A DNA stretch of 64,000 nucleotides from Cytomitobacter sp965233735 (GTDB lineage Bacteria > Pseudomonadota > Alphaproteobacteria > CAJXXZ01 > 1604HC), in assembly GCA_965233735.1 (NCBI GenBank), contig OZ247501.1:124001-188000 (forward strand), read 5' to 3'. Made by a program: the position numbers and the translations under genes. Below the pieces are notes generated by a model. The model ran no database searches, was not told where the DNA came from, and saw nothing but the letters and a program-made list of their open reading frames with translations. Of this stretch, positions 63,140 through 64,000 are shown piece by piece. Numbering within the stretch: the stretch's first letter is position 1; each line of letters opens with the position of its first letter.

Positions 63140-63734
63140 AATCTACCATGCCTTTTGAAGTTAATTCATGAGTAAACATTTTTTTTATAATAGATGGTTT
63201 TACTGTTGCAATATGTGCCCCAGATATAGCAGATTTTTCCATATGAGATTCATTTCTTATAGAGGCTGCAATGATTTTTGTATTAATGTTATTGAAATCA
63301 TATAATTCTCTAACGTCACTTATAACTTCAAAAGGATCAACTCCGCTATCTTCTAATCTACCAACAAAAATAGATATATATTTCACTCCTAATTGAGCTG
63401 CTAAAATAGCTTGGTTAGTGTTAAAAACTAATGTCATATTCACTTCCAAACCTTTGGAAATAAGCTCTTTTAACATTGAAAAATATTTTATTTCTGGTGG
63501 AGATTTTAAAATTAGTTGATTTTTATAATTTAATACTTGATTTGCTTCTGAAAACCAATCAGAACTTTTTGGTTGATAACTAATTTTATAACCAGTATTT
63601 TTATTGATTTGCAAAGCTGAGTCTAAAGCATTTCCTTTTAATAAATTAGGATTTGTAGTCACTCCAGAAATTATTCCCAATGATGACAGCTCCAATATTT
63701 CAGATAAATCAGCAGAATCTATAAAAATTAACAT
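63123..63734 (-). CDS. Transaldolase-family protein (TalC/FSA-like)
   Basis: The product (203 residues from ATG 63734; ATG 63743 would add three) belongs to the short transaldolase/fructose-6-phosphate aldolase family: MLIFIDSADLSEI, GVTTNPNLLKG, the Schiff-base lysine in LILKSPPEIK, VNMTLVFNTNQAILAAQLG, IFVGRLEDSGVDPF and TVKPSIIKKMF. It would interconvert sugar phosphates in the non-oxidative pentose phosphate pathway. The divergent rpiB fits that pathway. Confidence 0.9.
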   Translation of the reverse strand: MLIFIDSADLSEILELSSLGIISGVTTNPNLLKGNALDSALQINKNTGYKISYQPKSSDWFSEANQVLNYKNQLILKSPPEIKYFSMLKELISKGLEVNMTLVFNTNQAILAAQLGVKYISIFVGRLEDSGVDPFEVISDVRELYDFNNINTKIIAASIRNESHMEKSAISGAHIATVKPSIIKKMFTHELTSKGMVDFDKNI

Positions 63735-63840
63735 TATATACATTATAGATCATAGTAATTTAAGAACAAGCATTTTGAATAAAATTAAAATAATATGAAT
63801 TCTAATTTGCAATGTAAAAACTATATATATAAAATACATC

Positions 63841-64000
63841 ATGGAAATATTAATAGGATCAGATCATAGAGGATTTGATTTGAAAAAAAAAATTATAGAA
63901 AATACAAAATATTCAATGCTAGATTTAGGGTGTTATGATAATAATGAAATTGATTTCCCAGATATAGTTTTTGATATGCTTGATAAGTGGACAGAAGATT
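63841..64000 (+). CDS. rpiB: Ribose-5-phosphate isomerase B, partial
   Basis: The first 53 codons are present before the window ends. The sequence MEILIGSDHRGFDLKKKIIE, then MLDLGCYDNNEIDFPDI, matches the RpiB N-terminus, including the DHxG active-site segment and the D/Y-P-D segment. RpiB interconverts ribulose and ribose 5-phosphate. It diverges from the transaldolase-family gene; the 100-base gap likely holds both promoters. Confidence 0.9.
   Translation, partial: MEILIGSDHRGFDLKKKIIENTKYSMLDLGCYDNNEIDFPDIVFDMLDKWTED

Noticed and set aside
1..64000. tRNA, rRNA, tmRNA or insertion sequences
   Set aside because: Intergenic regions were read for cloverleaf-like and T-loop sequences and for inverted-repeat-flanked transposases; none was convincing.

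Overview
The window is very A+T-rich and densely packed. It looks like a chromosome segment of a genome-reduced, obligately intracellular alphaproteobacterium. The strongest support is an ATP/ADP translocase gene (54317-55723), a host-dependence marker of Rickettsiales, Holosporales and Chlamydiae. The rsmG-parA-parB cluster, a chromosomal IF-1 gene, Mla lipid-transport genes, a class A PBP, MurC and FtsZ/FtsA indicate a Gram-negative cell that still makes a septum and some peptidoglycan. Many genes are trimmed compared with their families, and several have lost catalytic residues. A Holosporales-like endosymbiont is my best guess; that is inference, not something the sequence alone can prove.

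Layout. 1-1281 holds the 5' part of a secreted protein that runs off the left edge. 1322-9236 carries a tricorn-like protease, an orphan secretin lipoprotein, infA, an HtrA-like protein without its catalytic triad, rsmA and a degenerate surA. 9361-20724 carries rho, rnhB (apparently starting with ATT), two envelope proteins, murC, an RNase E/G gene with a predicted leaderless mRNA, xseA, dedA and rsmG-parA-parB. 20750-25496 (minus) has ftsZ, ftsA, dapE and lysC. 25535-32367 (minus) is a tightly overlapping cluster of HK97-type particle genes (portal, prohead protease, capsid, connector, small proteins, a baseplate-like protein with a carbohydrate-binding-like module, a 27-residue ORF and a holin-like protein). 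It resembles a gene transfer agent, but no terminase, tape measure or recognisable tail tube lies beside it.

32470-38042 has a CpoB-like TPR protein, yidC, a probable two-piece prepilin peptidase, cobalamin adenosyltransferase, xseB, two tandem phosphatidylserine decarboxylase homologues (the first without the pyruvoyl-forming serine) and pssA. pssA plus psd form the phosphatidylethanolamine route. 38089-43875 (minus) encodes two large exported proteins; one has two separate internal tandem duplications. 43968-52877 has ychF, trxA, the run rpmI-rplT-pheS-pheT-lepA, and a class A PBP.

53051-61242 (minus) is an envelope and energy region: a DMT-family exporter or importer, a small exported protein, the ATP/ADP translocase, mlaE-mlaF-mlaD, and a coupled run accA-ftsB-mrpB-mrpC-mrpD. 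Upstream of accA are three copies of an 18-bp inverted repeat at a 39-bp period, followed by a decayed gene. The right end has a Xer-type recombinase, a transaldolase-family gene, and the start of rpiB running off the edge. I found no rRNA, tRNA, IS element or CRISPR array.
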